Assembly (NCBI GenBank): GCA_003523085.1
Contig: DPHD01000024.1
Span: 46,149 to 110,148, forward strand
Reading direction: 5' to 3'
DNA: 64,000 nt
Origin: Oceanospirillaceae bacterium
Lineage (GTDB): Bacteria > Pseudomonadota > Gammaproteobacteria > Pseudomonadales > Balneatricaceae
A program made the translations under genes and the position numbers. Of the stretch, positions 8,416-17,701 are shown one piece after another. A model generated the notes under the pieces. The model made no database searches, had not been told where the DNA came from, and worked only from the letters and a program-made list of their open reading frames with translations. The stretch's first letter is position 1, and every line of letters begins with the position of its first letter.

Positions 8416-10654
8416 TAGCGTACAAAACCCACTCACACAGTTAACCTTATCAGGCGTGACTTGTGCCGGCTGTGTAGGGCGTATTGAAAAAGCCTTGAAC
8501 CAAACCCCTGGAGTTGAGGCCGCGCAAGTCAATTTTGCCAGTCGTACAGCAGAAGTGAGTGGCGGTGATGCACAAGCCTTGATTAAGGCGGTACGGGGTG
8601 CCGGTTACGATGCGCAAATCATTGAAGATCCTGCTTTTGCAGAAGCACAGCAAGCCAAAGAGCTAGGCCAGTTATTGAAGCGCCGCGCCTGGTATGCTGG
8701 TTTTGGTGTGGGTTTGGGCTTGTTGCTCATGTTGTTTGCCATGGACGTGAGCAACCCGCTGGTGTTGCGGGCCATTGGGTGGTTGACCTTAGTGACCATG
8801 TTAATGACCGGCGAGCATTTTTATAAGAGTGGTTTTAAGGCGCTAAAATCTGGCCATGCCAATATGGACACGTTAATTGCCATAGGCACAATAGCGGCTT
8901 GGCTATATTCAATTTTGGTGGTGTACTTGCCCAGTATTTTCCCAGAGGCAGCCAGAGGTGTTTATTTTGAAGCCTCAGTGATGATTATTGGCCTCGTTAA
9001 CCTTGGCCAAGCATTGGAAATGCGCGCCCGCCAAAAAACCCAGTCTAGTTTGAAGAGTTTACTGGGTTTACGCCCCAGCCATGCCTGTTTGGTGGGTCAT
9101 AAAGGCGAGGCGGCTGCAGATGAGGTGCAGGTTAATATCTTACAAGTAAAAGTCGGTGACTTGTTACGCATTAAACCGGGTGAACGTGTGCCCGTAGATG
9201 GTGTAGTGACACAGGGTGACAGTTACTTTGATGAAGCCATGCTCACGGGTGAACCTATGCCGGTGCACAAACAAGTTGGCGATGAGCTAGTGTCTGGCAC
9301 TATCAATGGCCAAGGCAGTGTCATCTATGAAGCCACGCGGGTAGGCCGAGATACGGCTTTAGCCCGCATTATCGATATGGTGCGACAGGCGCAAAATAGT
9401 AAGCCGTCTATTAGTCGGTTGGCTGATAAAGTCGCGGCTATCTTTGTGCCCGTGGTGCTGGTGATTGCCATTGCCACGGCACTGGCCTGGTACTTTTTGG
9501 GCCCTCAACCGGCCTTAACTTACAGCTTGATAAGCGCCGTGTCGGTACTCATTATTGCCTGCCCGTGTGCGTTGGGCTTAGCCACACCTATTTCGGTGAT
9601 GATTGGCGTGGGTAAAGCGGCTCAATTAGGCGTATTGGTGCGCAACGCCGAAGCGCTACAGCAAGCCAGCAAAATTGATTGGGTGGTGTTAGATAAAACT
9701 GGCACCATCACCCAAGGGCGCCCTAGCGTGGAAGATTATGCGGCCTTTAATGGTGCTAATGAGGCCCACAGTTTGTCTGTGGCGGTCGCCATAGAACAAG
9801 CGTCAGAACACCCCATTGCCTTGGCCATTGTAGATTACTGCCAACAGCAGCCGTTGTTGTATTCATCTGACCCAACACAGGTGATGCCTAATGGGGAACA
9901 CTTTCACTCCGTGCAAGGTATGGGCGTAGTCAGCGATGACTACCTCATGGGTAACGTCAAGTTAATGCAATCTCAAAATGTTGACCTGAGTGCAGCTCAA
10001 CAGTGGCTTGAGACCCAAGCAAAGGCCGCGAGAAGTATCGTTTTGTTGTCTCATAAACATCAATTAATCGCCGCCTTTGCGCTTGCAGATGCGTTACAAG
10101 AAGACAGTGTTAAGGCCGTGAAAAGGCTCAAAGCCCAAGGCATTAAGGTGATGATGTTAACGGGAGACAATGGGGCAACAGCCCAAAGGGTGGCCAGTTT
10201 AGTGGCGCTTGATGACTATGCCGCAGAGCTAATGCCGGAGGACAAGCTTAACAAAATAAAACAGCTACAGGAGCAAGGCCAAGTGGTGGCCATGGTGGGT
10301 GATGGCATCAACGATGCGCCGGCCTTAAGCCAAGCTGACGTAGGTTTTGCTATGGGCCAAGGCACCGATGTGGCGATTGAAAGTGCGGATCTGTGCTTGC
10401 TCAATAGTTCATTACATGGGGTGGCTGACGCCATTGAATTAAGTCATGCAACCTTAGGCAATATTAAACAAAATTTATGGGGCGCCTTTGCCTTTAATAG
10501 CCTCGGTATCCCCATTGCGGCAGGAGCGTTATTTCCCTTTACCGGTATGTTGTTGAGCCCTATGCTGGCGGCCTTGGCGATGTCGCTATCGTCGGTGACG
10601 GTAGTGACCAATGCCAACCGGTTGCGCCTGTTTAAGCCAAGCCGGCGCGATTAA
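8408..10654 (+). CDS. copA: Copper-exporting P1B-type ATPase CopA
   Basis: Inner-membrane pump expelling Cu(I) from the cytoplasm, about 748 residues. One N-terminal heavy-metal domain has the site GVTCAGCVG. The translocation motif is CPCALGLATP; the catalytic phosphorylation motif is DKTGT; SEHPIA, TGDN and GDGINDAPAL complete the P-type core. Late membrane helices carry AFNSLGIP and MSLSS, which fit the Cu(I) P1B-1 class. Start chosen at the ATG at 8408, overlapping the merR stop. Coexpressed with the MerR regulator from the promoter at 7915-7946. The stop overlaps the convergent DMT gene by 4 bases. Confidence 0.95.
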   Translation: MSNSVQNPLTQLTLSGVTCAGCVGRIEKALNQTPGVEAAQVNFASRTAEVSGGDAQALIKAVRGAGYDAQIIEDPAFAEAQQAKELGQLLKRRAWYAGFGVGLGLLLMLFAMDVSNPLVLRAIGWLTLVTMLMTGEHFYKSGFKALKSGHANMDTLIAIGTIAAWLYSILVVYLPSIFPEAARGVYFEASVMIIGLVNLGQALEMRARQKTQSSLKSLLGLRPSHACLVGHKGEAAADEVQVNILQVKVGDLLRIKPGERVPVDGVVTQGDSYFDEAMLTGEPMPVHKQVGDELVSGTINGQGSVIYEATRVGRDTALARIIDMVRQAQNSKPSISRLADKVAAIFVPVVLVIAIATALAWYFLGPQPALTYSLISAVSVLIIACPCALGLATPISVMIGVGKAAQLGVLVRNAEALQQASKIDWVVLDKTGTITQGRPSVEDYAAFNGANEAHSLSVAVAIEQASEHPIALAIVDYCQQQPLLYSSDPTQVMPNGEHFHSVQGMGVVSDDYLMGNVKLMQSQNVDLSAAQQWLETQAKAARSIVLLSHKHQLIAAFALADALQEDSVKAVKRLKAQGIKVMMLTGDNGATAQRVASLVALDDYAAELMPEDKLNKIKQLQEQGQVVAMVGDGINDAPALSQADVGFAMGQGTDVAIESADLCLLNSSLHGVADAIELSHATLGNIKQNLWGAFAFNSLGIPIAAGALFPFTGMLLSPMLAALAMSLSSVTVVTNANRLRLFKPSRRD

Positions 10655-11559
10655 AATATTTGTGGCTGGGGGTGGCGGCGGCGAGCGCCGATGGCTTGTA
10701 CCATAACGCCCAGCATGATGATGCTGCCGCCAACTAAGGTCCAGTTACCGGGGTGTTCATTAAATAATAACCACACCCAAATAGGGCTTAAAATCACCTC
10801 CAGCATGGTGAGTAAGGTGAGTTCTGCTGCAGGCACGTGCTTGGAGCCGTGGATAAACATCACCATGGCTAAGCCCATTTGAAAAAAGCCTAGGGCTAAA
10901 CAAATACGCAAGTCGGCCCAGCTAATGGAAAAATCATCAATTGCATAACCGGCGACCAGCATAGAAAACACACCCCCCACCAATGCCGCAGGTAACATGT
11001 CGTTATCTTTGCCGCGGCGCATAATGACGCTAAAAGCGGCGTAACATATGGCCATCATCAGGGCGAAAGCCATGCCAATCAAACCGTCACCCGTGAGCGC
11101 CTGACCTACCATCACGCTGACACCGATGCTGGTGAGGGCGATCGCCGCCCAGGTACGCTTTTTGACGCGCTCGCCTAAAATAAGCCAACCCAAGAGTGCG
11201 GCGATAAAGGGCGCCGAGCTAAGTAAAAAGGTGACATTGGCAACACTGGTGTACAGCAGGGCAAATATATTGCCAAAAAACGAAGCTCCCATAAAAATGC
11301 CGGCTAAAATGCTCAGTTTATTGGTGCGTCTTATCGGCGTGATGACATCACCTTTGTTGCGCCAAGCCATGACTGCCAGCATGGTGAGCACTAGGCCCAC
11401 CGATCGAAAGAACACAATATGCCAGCCCGTGGCTTGATCGATATAACGCACACCGACACCGGCCGTGCTCCACAGTAGGCCGCAAATAATGACCATGATG
11501 GCACCGTTGCGATATAAGTGATTGGGCGTGGCAGTCAAAGTTGGGTTGAGTTGCGTCAT
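10651..11559 (-). CDS. EamA/DMT-family transporter
   Basis: Inner-membrane protein of 302 residues with about ten transmembrane segments in two EamA repeats (GLLWSTAGVGVRYI in the first; LTLLTMLEVILSPIWVWL in the second). Members export metabolites or amino acids; the substrate cannot be inferred. Its start overlaps the end of the preceding cytochrome c gene by four bases, so the two are translationally coupled. Confidence 0.88.
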   Translation of the reverse strand: MTQLNPTLTATPNHLYRNGAIMVIICGLLWSTAGVGVRYIDQATGWHIVFFRSVGLVLTMLAVMAWRNKGDVITPIRRTNKLSILAGIFMGASFFGNIFALLYTSVANVTFLLSSAPFIAALLGWLILGERVKKRTWAAIALTSIGVSVMVGQALTGDGLIGMAFALMMAICYAAFSVIMRRGKDNDMLPAALVGGVFSMLVAGYAIDDFSISWADLRICLALGFFQMGLAMVMFIHGSKHVPAAELTLLTMLEVILSPIWVWLLFNEHPGNWTLVGGSIIMLGVMVQAIGARRRHPQPQIF

Positions 11560-11978
11560 GGGTTAGCCTCAGACCAAGCGGCGTAAGTCGGAGCTGGCCA
11601 CTGGCTTTGTGTCCACGCCAGCACCGCCATAATGTCTGCTTTGGAGAGTGTGGCTTGCCACGCCGGCATATTGCCTCGCCCTACAGAGACGGTATTGGCT
11701 AAGTCTGCTAACGAGTGGTGCCAAGCATGGCCAGTACCGTTTAGCGGTGGCGCAGGGCGGTTGCCCATGGCGTCGGGCTGCATCCAGTTTTGCGCGCCTT
11801 GGGCTTGGGGCCCATGGCAGGCCGCACAGTGGTCGGCGAACAGTTGTTGACCTTGCATGACTTGGACCTCCGTATACCAATAGGGGTTATGGCTTTGTTT
11901 GGCAACATAGGTATAGGTGCTGAGCACTGCAACTAAGGCTAGGGCAGCAATAAGTACTAAATTCTGGGTCTTGGACAT
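11556..11978 (-). CDS. Membrane-anchored c-type cytochrome
   Basis: A protein of about 140 residues with an uncleaved-looking N-terminal membrane segment (LVLIAALALVAVLSTYTYVA) and one class I heme domain with CAACHGPQAQG. A Met ligand is likely in GRGNMPAW. The start is uncertain: ATG codons at 11999 and 11978 are both possible, and the longer frame to 12014 lacks support. It precedes and overlaps the DMT transporter gene, an unusual pair with no clear shared function. Confidence 0.83.
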   Translation of the reverse strand: MSKTQNLVLIAALALVAVLSTYTYVAKQSHNPYWYTEVQVMQGQQLFADHCAACHGPQAQGAQNWMQPDAMGNRPAPPLNGTGHAWHHSLADLANTVSVGRGNMPAWQATLSKADIMAVLAWTQSQWPAPTYAAWSEANP

Positions 11979-12134
11979 GGCAACAAACTCGCGCAACATA
12001 TGAAGTTGGCGCACTATATCCCAAGCCGCTTATCGCGGTCTAGACTTGATGCATTGATTCGTTGTTCTATGGGGTGAATTATTTTATAATTTTGTGGTCA
12101 TAACTCCAATCTCTTTGCATGGTTAAACCCTAGG

Positions 12135-12542
12135 ATGGCAGTGACTTCATCGATATTGAACTTAGCTAAATTGGCACTACGCTTTTTGCTCAGCGGTGGC
12201 ATCGCCACGCTACTCCACTGGGCTACCTTGTGGGGCTTGGTAACACTACAGTTTGAGGCGCTTTGGGCGTCTGGCATTGGTGCGTTAGTGGGGGCTGTGG
12301 CCAATTATTTTTTGCAGTACTTTTTCACCTTCAAATCCAAGCGCGCGCACAAACAAGCCATGCAGGCTTATGTGCCCACGGTAATGGTGAGCTGGGTGTT
12401 AAACTTGGCAGTATTTTACGGTCTGTATACCTACGCTTTGCCTAATCCGATGTTGGCTCAGGTGGTGACTACGGGGTTGGTGATGGTAGTCAATTTTCTG
12501 TTATATAAAAAGGTAGTGTTTCGTGCTAAATCCGATACCTGA
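12135..12542 (+). CDS. GtrA family membrane protein
   Basis: A 135-residue protein with four hydrophobic segments typical of GtrA (LRFLLSGGIATLLHWATLWG; GALVGAVANYFLQYFFTFKS; VNFLLYKKVVFR at the end). GtrA proteins are thought to move polyprenyl-phosphate-linked sugars across the inner membrane. Its 3' end overlaps the following GT2 gene by 20 bases, and that one overlaps a GT39-type transferase, forming a compact three-gene module. Confidence 0.88.
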   Translation: MAVTSSILNLAKLALRFLLSGGIATLLHWATLWGLVTLQFEALWASGIGALVGAVANYFLQYFFTFKSKRAHKQAMQAYVPTVMVSWVLNLAVFYGLYTYALPNPMLAQVVTTGLVMVVNFLLYKKVVFRAKSDT

Positions 12543-13554
12543 AAACCCGTCTTCTGTAGCTTCGCCCGTCGTCTCATTAGTGATACCCGTATACAACGAA
12601 ATCGACGTCTTGCCCCTGCTCTTTGATCGGCTTAGAAGCGTCATGGACGGTTTGCAATTGTCCTATGAAATGGTCTTGGTTGATGATGGGAGTAAGGATG
12701 CCAGTGCCGCTTACCTAGTAGAACAAGCGCAAGCTGATAATCGTGTGAAGGCGATTATACTGTCGCGTAACTTCGGCAAAGAAGCCGCCCTTTCGGCGGG
12801 CCTGCAACACACCTGCGGTGAAGCCATCGTAGTGCTTGATGCAGACCTGCAAAACCCGCCAGAATTGATTCCACAAATGCTGGAAAAATGGCGTGATGGC
12901 GCCGATATAGTTGCCATGAAACGGCGCAATCGAGAAGGTGAATCTTGGGCTAAAAAATCGGGTTCTTACGCTTACTACCGTATTATGAACCGTATTACCG
13001 GGTCCATGAATATACCAGAAGACACCGGTGACTTTCGCCTCATGAGCCGACGCTCGCTAGATTCCCTAAATCGTTTGCCCGAGCGCAATCGGTATATGAA
13101 AGGGTTGTTTGCATGGGTCGGTTACCCTACTGAAGTGATGGAATATGATGTTGCCGACCGAGCCGCAGGTGAAACCAAGTGGAATTACTTCAACCTGTTT
13201 AGCTTGGCCTTCGAAGGCATAACCTCGTTTTCTGTCGCCCCCCTACGCGCCATGGTGTTATTGGGGTTGATCACTGCCACTTTAGGGGGTTTATTTGGTG
13301 CTTGGATCGTATTTAAAACCTTGATGTTTGGTAACGATCTTGATGGTTATCCTTCCATTATTGCTATGATTACCTTTTTGGGCGGCGTGCAGTTGCTGTC
13401 TATCGGCGTGTTGGGTGAATATGTAGGTAAAACCTACTTTGAGGCTAAGCAACGGCCTTTGTTCATTATCCAAGACGTCATTCAAAACCCTCCACCCAGT
13501 GCGGCCACCTCTGTACCAGCTGCCGCAGAAGGAAATTCAGTTAATGTTATCTAG
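12523..13554 (+). CDS. Polyprenyl-phosphate glycosyltransferase, GT2 (GtrB/DPM1 type)
   Basis: A 343-residue membrane-associated transferase that loads a sugar onto undecaprenyl phosphate on the cytoplasmic side. It has a GT-A domain (VSLVIPVYNE, LVDDGSKDAS, VLDADLQNPPE) and two C-terminal membrane helices (RAMVLLGLITATLGGLFGAW; FLGGVQLLSIGVLGEYVGKTY). It starts at a GTG inside the end of gtrA and overlaps the next gene by 11 bases. The sugar is unknown. Confidence 0.9.
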   Translation: MLNPIPENPSSVASPVVSLVIPVYNEIDVLPLLFDRLRSVMDGLQLSYEMVLVDDGSKDASAAYLVEQAQADNRVKAIILSRNFGKEAALSAGLQHTCGEAIVVLDADLQNPPELIPQMLEKWRDGADIVAMKRRNREGESWAKKSGSYAYYRIMNRITGSMNIPEDTGDFRLMSRRSLDSLNRLPERNRYMKGLFAWVGYPTEVMEYDVADRAAGETKWNYFNLFSLAFEGITSFSVAPLRAMVLLGLITATLGGLFGAWIVFKTLMFGNDLDGYPSIIAMITFLGGVQLLSIGVLGEYVGKTYFEAKQRPLFIIQDVIQNPPPSAATSVPAAAEGNSVNVI

Positions 13555-14995
13555 GATTAATCTTATTTGGTTGTTAGGCGCCCTGTTATTGGTGCGCATA
13601 TTGGCCATGGTGTTGGTGCCTTTTGCCGATACTACAGAACCTCGCTATGCCGAAATAGCACGCTTAATGATGACCAGTAACGATTGGATTACGCCATGGT
13701 TTGAACCTGGTGTGCCTTTTTGGGGCAAGCCGCCACTGTCTTTTTGGGCCCAAGCATTAGCCTTCAAACTATTGGGTGTTAACGAGTTTGCGGGGCGATT
13801 ACCGGCGTTGTTAGCGTTTATTGCTAGCGCTTGGATGGTGTGGCGTTTGGCTATTTCTATTGTCAGTCAAGACGTAGCCGCTGCCGCTTTGGTGGTTTAT
13901 GCAGGTATGTTGCTGACCTTTGTGGCTGCCGGCACAGTGATGACTGACCCCTACTTGGCCCTAGGCACCACGTGGGCCATGGTGGCCTTCTACTTGGCGC
14001 CCAAAGAACATGTTTGGTACTGGCGCTATGGCGTTTTTATCGGCCTAGCCATTGGCTTGTTAGCCAAAGGACCCTTGGCGATTGTAATTGCTGGCGCCCC
14101 CATCGGTGTATGGGTACTGGTACAGGGTAAGCTCATGTATTACCTCAAGACCATGCCGTGGATTCGTGGCACCTTGTTAATGCTGGTCATTGCCTTGCCT
14201 TGGTACGTATTGGCAGAGCTCAAAACCCCGGGCTTTTTAAACTACTTTATTGTGGGCGAGCACTTTATGCGCTTTGTCGACCCAGGTTGGATGGGTGATT
14301 TATACGGCCATGCCCATAAAGAACCTAAAGGTATGATTTGGCTACATTGGTTAGGTGGCACTGCGCCCTGGGGGCCATTAGCCTTATTGCTGGTACTTGG
14401 GCATTTGCTCAAATCGTCGTGGCGTAAAACCCTCTGGCAAGCAGGTATTAAACCGCCGGCTTTGTACTTGCTGTTTTGGGCCTTAGTTACCCCAGTATTT
14501 TTTACCCCTGCGGGTAATGTTATTTGGACTTATGTACTGCCCTCGATGCCAGCCTTTGCCTTGCTGATGGGCTGGGCACTAGTGAGCCTAAACAACGGCA
14601 GTCGCTGGCGCCAGCTGGGGTTAAACCTGCTCATGTGGACGGTGCCGGTATTGGCTTTAGTATTGACCTTGTTAGTGGCCAACAACAATGACCTAATGAA
14701 AACCGAAAAGAGCTTGGCCCAGTATGTGGCTAAGCAACCTCAAGTCAGCGAGGCTTCTAACTTCACGCGCTGGTACTATTTGAGTGCTGAGTTGGAGTTT
14801 TCGGCGCGCTTCTATAGCCATGACCTAGCCAAGCCGATACAGCTAGACCAGCTAGAACGGTTGGCCAAACAGCAGCAAGGCGTATTTATTGCTGTGCCCC
14901 TAAGCCGTTGGGAAACAACATCGGCGCACTTTGGTGCGCGCTTAGAGCCGCGCATTCAGAATATGCGGTTTAAGCTGGCCTACTTACAACCCTAG
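13544..14995 (+). CDS. ArnT/PMT-like glycosyltransferase, GT39/GT83 family
   Basis: A 483-residue multi-pass membrane enzyme that takes the sugar from the lipid carrier and attaches it to an acceptor on the periplasmic side. The N-terminal loop carries the family signature (DTTEPRYAEIARLM, then FWGKPPLSFWAQA), followed by about ten hydrophobic segments. The ATG at 13544, preceded by GAAGGAAAT, is preferred to a longer reading from 13439. The acceptor could be lipid A, another glycan or a protein; only the GtrA-GT2-GT39 coupling is visible. Confidence 0.87.
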   Translation: MLSRINLIWLLGALLLVRILAMVLVPFADTTEPRYAEIARLMMTSNDWITPWFEPGVPFWGKPPLSFWAQALAFKLLGVNEFAGRLPALLAFIASAWMVWRLAISIVSQDVAAAALVVYAGMLLTFVAAGTVMTDPYLALGTTWAMVAFYLAPKEHVWYWRYGVFIGLAIGLLAKGPLAIVIAGAPIGVWVLVQGKLMYYLKTMPWIRGTLLMLVIALPWYVLAELKTPGFLNYFIVGEHFMRFVDPGWMGDLYGHAHKEPKGMIWLHWLGGTAPWGPLALLLVLGHLLKSSWRKTLWQAGIKPPALYLLFWALVTPVFFTPAGNVIWTYVLPSMPAFALLMGWALVSLNNGSRWRQLGLNLLMWTVPVLALVLTLLVANNNDLMKTEKSLAQYVAKQPQVSEASNFTRWYYLSAELEFSARFYSHDLAKPIQLDQLERLAKQQQGVFIAVPLSRWETTSAHFGARLEPRIQNMRFKLAYLQP

Positions 14996-14996
14996 C

Positions 14997-16508
14997 TTAG
15001 TGTGCGTCTAACCACTGGCTCAATACATCGATTTGGGTTTGGTTTAGTGCCAAACCCAATTTGGTACGTCGCCAAACAATATCTTGCGCCGTTTTAGCAA
15101 ATTCATGTTGTTGTAACCATTGAACTTCTGCCTGGCTTAACGTGTGGCCGAAGTCTATGCCTAAGTCAGCACTGCAGTCGGCATTGCCCAGTATATTACG
15201 GGCATTAGTGCCATAGGTGTTGATCAAACGTTGCGCCCAGTCTGGGGTTAAAAACGGGTAATCTTGTTGCAGTTGTTGTTTTAGCTGCGCTTTATCTTGC
15301 AGTAAAAAATCACCACCAGGTAATGGCGCTCGTTGCGTCCAGGGTGACCCCATGTGGGGAAATTGAGCCTCTAACTTAGCTAATGTGGCTTCGGCTAGTT
15401 TACGGTAGGTGGTAATTTTGCCACCAAAAATATTTACCAATGGCGCACCTAATTGTTGCTGTATAGATACCACGTAATCGCGTGTTGCTTCACTGGCTTT
15501 GCTGGCGCCGTCGTCAAATAACGGCCGCACCCCAGCGTAAGTCCAAACTATATCGGCCTGCGTTACGGGACTATCAAAATACTCATTGGCTAGGGCTAGC
15601 AGATAGTCGATTTCGGTTTGACTACACATCACCTCATCCGCAGTTTGCGGGTGATCTTGATCGGTAGTACCGATTAAGGTGTAATTTTGTTCGTAGGGTA
15701 TAGCAAAGGCGATACGTTGGTCTGCCGACTGGAAAAAATAGGCACGGTCATGCTCGAAAAGTTTATTGACTACAATGTGGCTACCACGCACTAGCCGAAT
15801 TTTGTGTTCAGATTGAGTGTTGATTTGCTGGTTAATAACTTGGTTGATCCAAGGTCCAGAGGCATTGACTAGGGCCTTGGCATATACCGTTTGTTGGCTT
15901 AGGGTGAGGGCGTCTTGTAGTTCTATTTGCCATAGGTGTTGCCCCTCATCGTCCGTGATGCACACGGCAGCTGTCACCTTGCAGCGGGTCATAATAGAGG
16001 CCCCGCGCTGCGCAGCGTCTTGCGCATTAAGCGCGACTAGACGGGCGTCTTGCACCCAGCAGTCGGAGTATTCAAAAGCTTTTTGCAAATGAGTTTTTAA
16101 CACGCTACCGGCGTGGTGTTGACGTAAGTCCAAGGTTTTGGTGGCCGGCAATAACTTGCGACCGCCTAAATGATCATAAATAAACAACCCAAGACGTACC
16201 AACCAGGCCGGCCGAATGCCTTTGACATGGGGCAACACAAAACGCATGGGCCAACTAATATGGGGCATGTTTTGTAATAGTACTTCTCGTTCTTTGAGTG
16301 CTTGGCGCACTAAACCAAACTCATAAAATTCCAAATAGCGCAGGCCGCCGTGAAACAGCTTAGTGGACGCCGACGAAGTGCCGCTAGCGAGGTCGTGTTT
16401 TTCTGCTAAGGCGACGCTGAGGCCTCGGCCGGCGGCGTCACGGGCAATGCCGCAACCGTTAACGCCGCCACCGATGATGAATAAGTCATATGTTGGGCTG
16501 GGATGCAT
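14997..16508 (-). CDS. glpD: Aerobic glycerol-3-phosphate dehydrogenase
   Basis: FAD-dependent enzyme of 503 residues that oxidises glycerol-3-phosphate to dihydroxyacetone phosphate and passes electrons to quinone at the inner membrane. The N-terminal FAD site is IIGGGVNGCGIARDAAGRGL, followed by SGTSSASTKLFHGGLRYLE and VNASGPWINQV; a C-terminal helical domain ends the protein. No glpK, glpF or glpR is adjacent. The stop lies two bases from that of the convergent GT39 gene. Confidence 0.95.
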   Translation of the reverse strand: MHPSPTYDLFIIGGGVNGCGIARDAAGRGLSVALAEKHDLASGTSSASTKLFHGGLRYLEFYEFGLVRQALKEREVLLQNMPHISWPMRFVLPHVKGIRPAWLVRLGLFIYDHLGGRKLLPATKTLDLRQHHAGSVLKTHLQKAFEYSDCWVQDARLVALNAQDAAQRGASIMTRCKVTAAVCITDDEGQHLWQIELQDALTLSQQTVYAKALVNASGPWINQVINQQINTQSEHKIRLVRGSHIVVNKLFEHDRAYFFQSADQRIAFAIPYEQNYTLIGTTDQDHPQTADEVMCSQTEIDYLLALANEYFDSPVTQADIVWTYAGVRPLFDDGASKASEATRDYVVSIQQQLGAPLVNIFGGKITTYRKLAEATLAKLEAQFPHMGSPWTQRAPLPGGDFLLQDKAQLKQQLQQDYPFLTPDWAQRLINTYGTNARNILGNADCSADLGIDFGHTLSQAEVQWLQQHEFAKTAQDIVWRRTKLGLALNQTQIDVLSQWLDAH

Positions 16509-16516
16509 AGGGTTTT

Positions 16517-17605
16517 TTAATCTTTAGGTGTGAGGGTGCTGTTAACTTCAAAAGTGGGCCAAAAGGAGGCCGGTGCAAGGGAGTTTGAAATGTCGAAATT
16601 ACCAACGTTGTGTTGGTCTATCATAACAATGCTAGGGCTCAAATGGGCATGAGTCAGCTTGCCTTCCAATATACGCACCGCCTGATCAATGGCTATTTTA
16701 CCCTGTAACACAGGGGCATCTGTAGGGGCCGCTAGAATATGTCCCCGTTTGATACCGCGAAACACGTTGTGGGTGAAGTAAGTTGAAACAATTTCAATGT
16801 CACCCCGTAAGTTGCGACTTAATAATTCACTTACTGCGGCATCAGCAGTGAGCGCAGTGCCTACGATGTAATCAATGTCCGTGCTTTGTTCCAGTACTTC
16901 TTGTACCAAATTGCGTTGAATTTCTTTGCCTGTATCACCCCACTTCACCGCCACTATGTCGATGTTGGTGTTGGCAATAGCGGTTCTAAAGCCATCGTCT
17001 ATAAAAGCCACCCAGCCAGATTCTCTGGGGCCAGGAAACCAAGCAATGCGCACCTTCTCGGTGGTATTTTGATGGCGTTGACTTAGGTATTGCCCGACTT
17101 TGAGGCCCATGCTGTACCAAGAGACACCCGCCTTAGCGCTAATGCCGATGTCTTCAATGTCATTAACGGCGGCAATGACGGGTGTGGTTTGTGCAATTTT
17201 ACGGATACTCGGTGATAAACCGCTAAAGGATACAGTGCCTACAATAATAGCGTCACTCTGGCGTTGGGTACAATGTTTGAGTTGTAGGATTTGGGTGGCA
17301 AGCTCAGGGTAGCCACCTGCTTCTAGCACGGTCATGCCTATGCCCAGGCGCTTCACCTCGGCTACCATGCCGTAGTTTACGCTCAGCCAGTAGGGGTCTT
17401 TTAAGTGGGGGTAAGTGACGCATAGTTGCCATGCTTGGCTCGCGGCCTCGAGGGGCTGGTATTTTAAGGCGCGCTCCTGGCCGCTGTAGTCAAAGGCAGG
17501 TTGCCAGCTGACTAGCTCCCACGGTTGGCTAGCGGCGTAGCTGATGGTGGTCAGTAGACTCAAACAGGTGCACTGTAGAAGGGTGGTTAAATACGAAAGT
17601 TTCAT
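16517..17605 (-). CDS. torT: TorT-like periplasmic TMAO-binding sensor protein
   Basis: A 362-residue secreted protein of the periplasmic-binding-protein type I fold. The signal peptide ends near ISYAAS. In E. coli TorT binds TMAO and activates the sensor kinase TorS. The identification rests on fold features (VTYPHLKDPYWLSVNYGMV, VAAVNDIEDIGISAKAGVSW), family length, and its divergent position 96 bases from a TorS-like hybrid kinase. Its ligand here could be TMAO or a related methylated amine; the neighbouring TMAO transporter and demethylase favour TMAO. Confidence 0.85.
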   Translation of the reverse strand: MKLSYLTTLLQCTCLSLLTTISYAASQPWELVSWQPAFDYSGQERALKYQPLEAASQAWQLCVTYPHLKDPYWLSVNYGMVAEVKRLGIGMTVLEAGGYPELATQILQLKHCTQRQSDAIIVGTVSFSGLSPSIRKIAQTTPVIAAVNDIEDIGISAKAGVSWYSMGLKVGQYLSQRHQNTTEKVRIAWFPGPRESGWVAFIDDGFRTAIANTNIDIVAVKWGDTGKEIQRNLVQEVLEQSTDIDYIVGTALTADAAVSELLSRNLRGDIEIVSTYFTHNVFRGIKRGHILAAPTDAPVLQGKIAIDQAVRILEGKLTHAHLSPSIVMIDQHNVGNFDISNSLAPASFWPTFEVNSTLTPKD

Positions 17606-17701
17606 AATGTTAACGGCGTCTTCTCGAGTTAAAAATTGAGGGCTTATCGGGGTGCTTTTTATGGTACTTTAGCCCTATGTTAGTTTACCTTTTGAGGCCC
17701 T

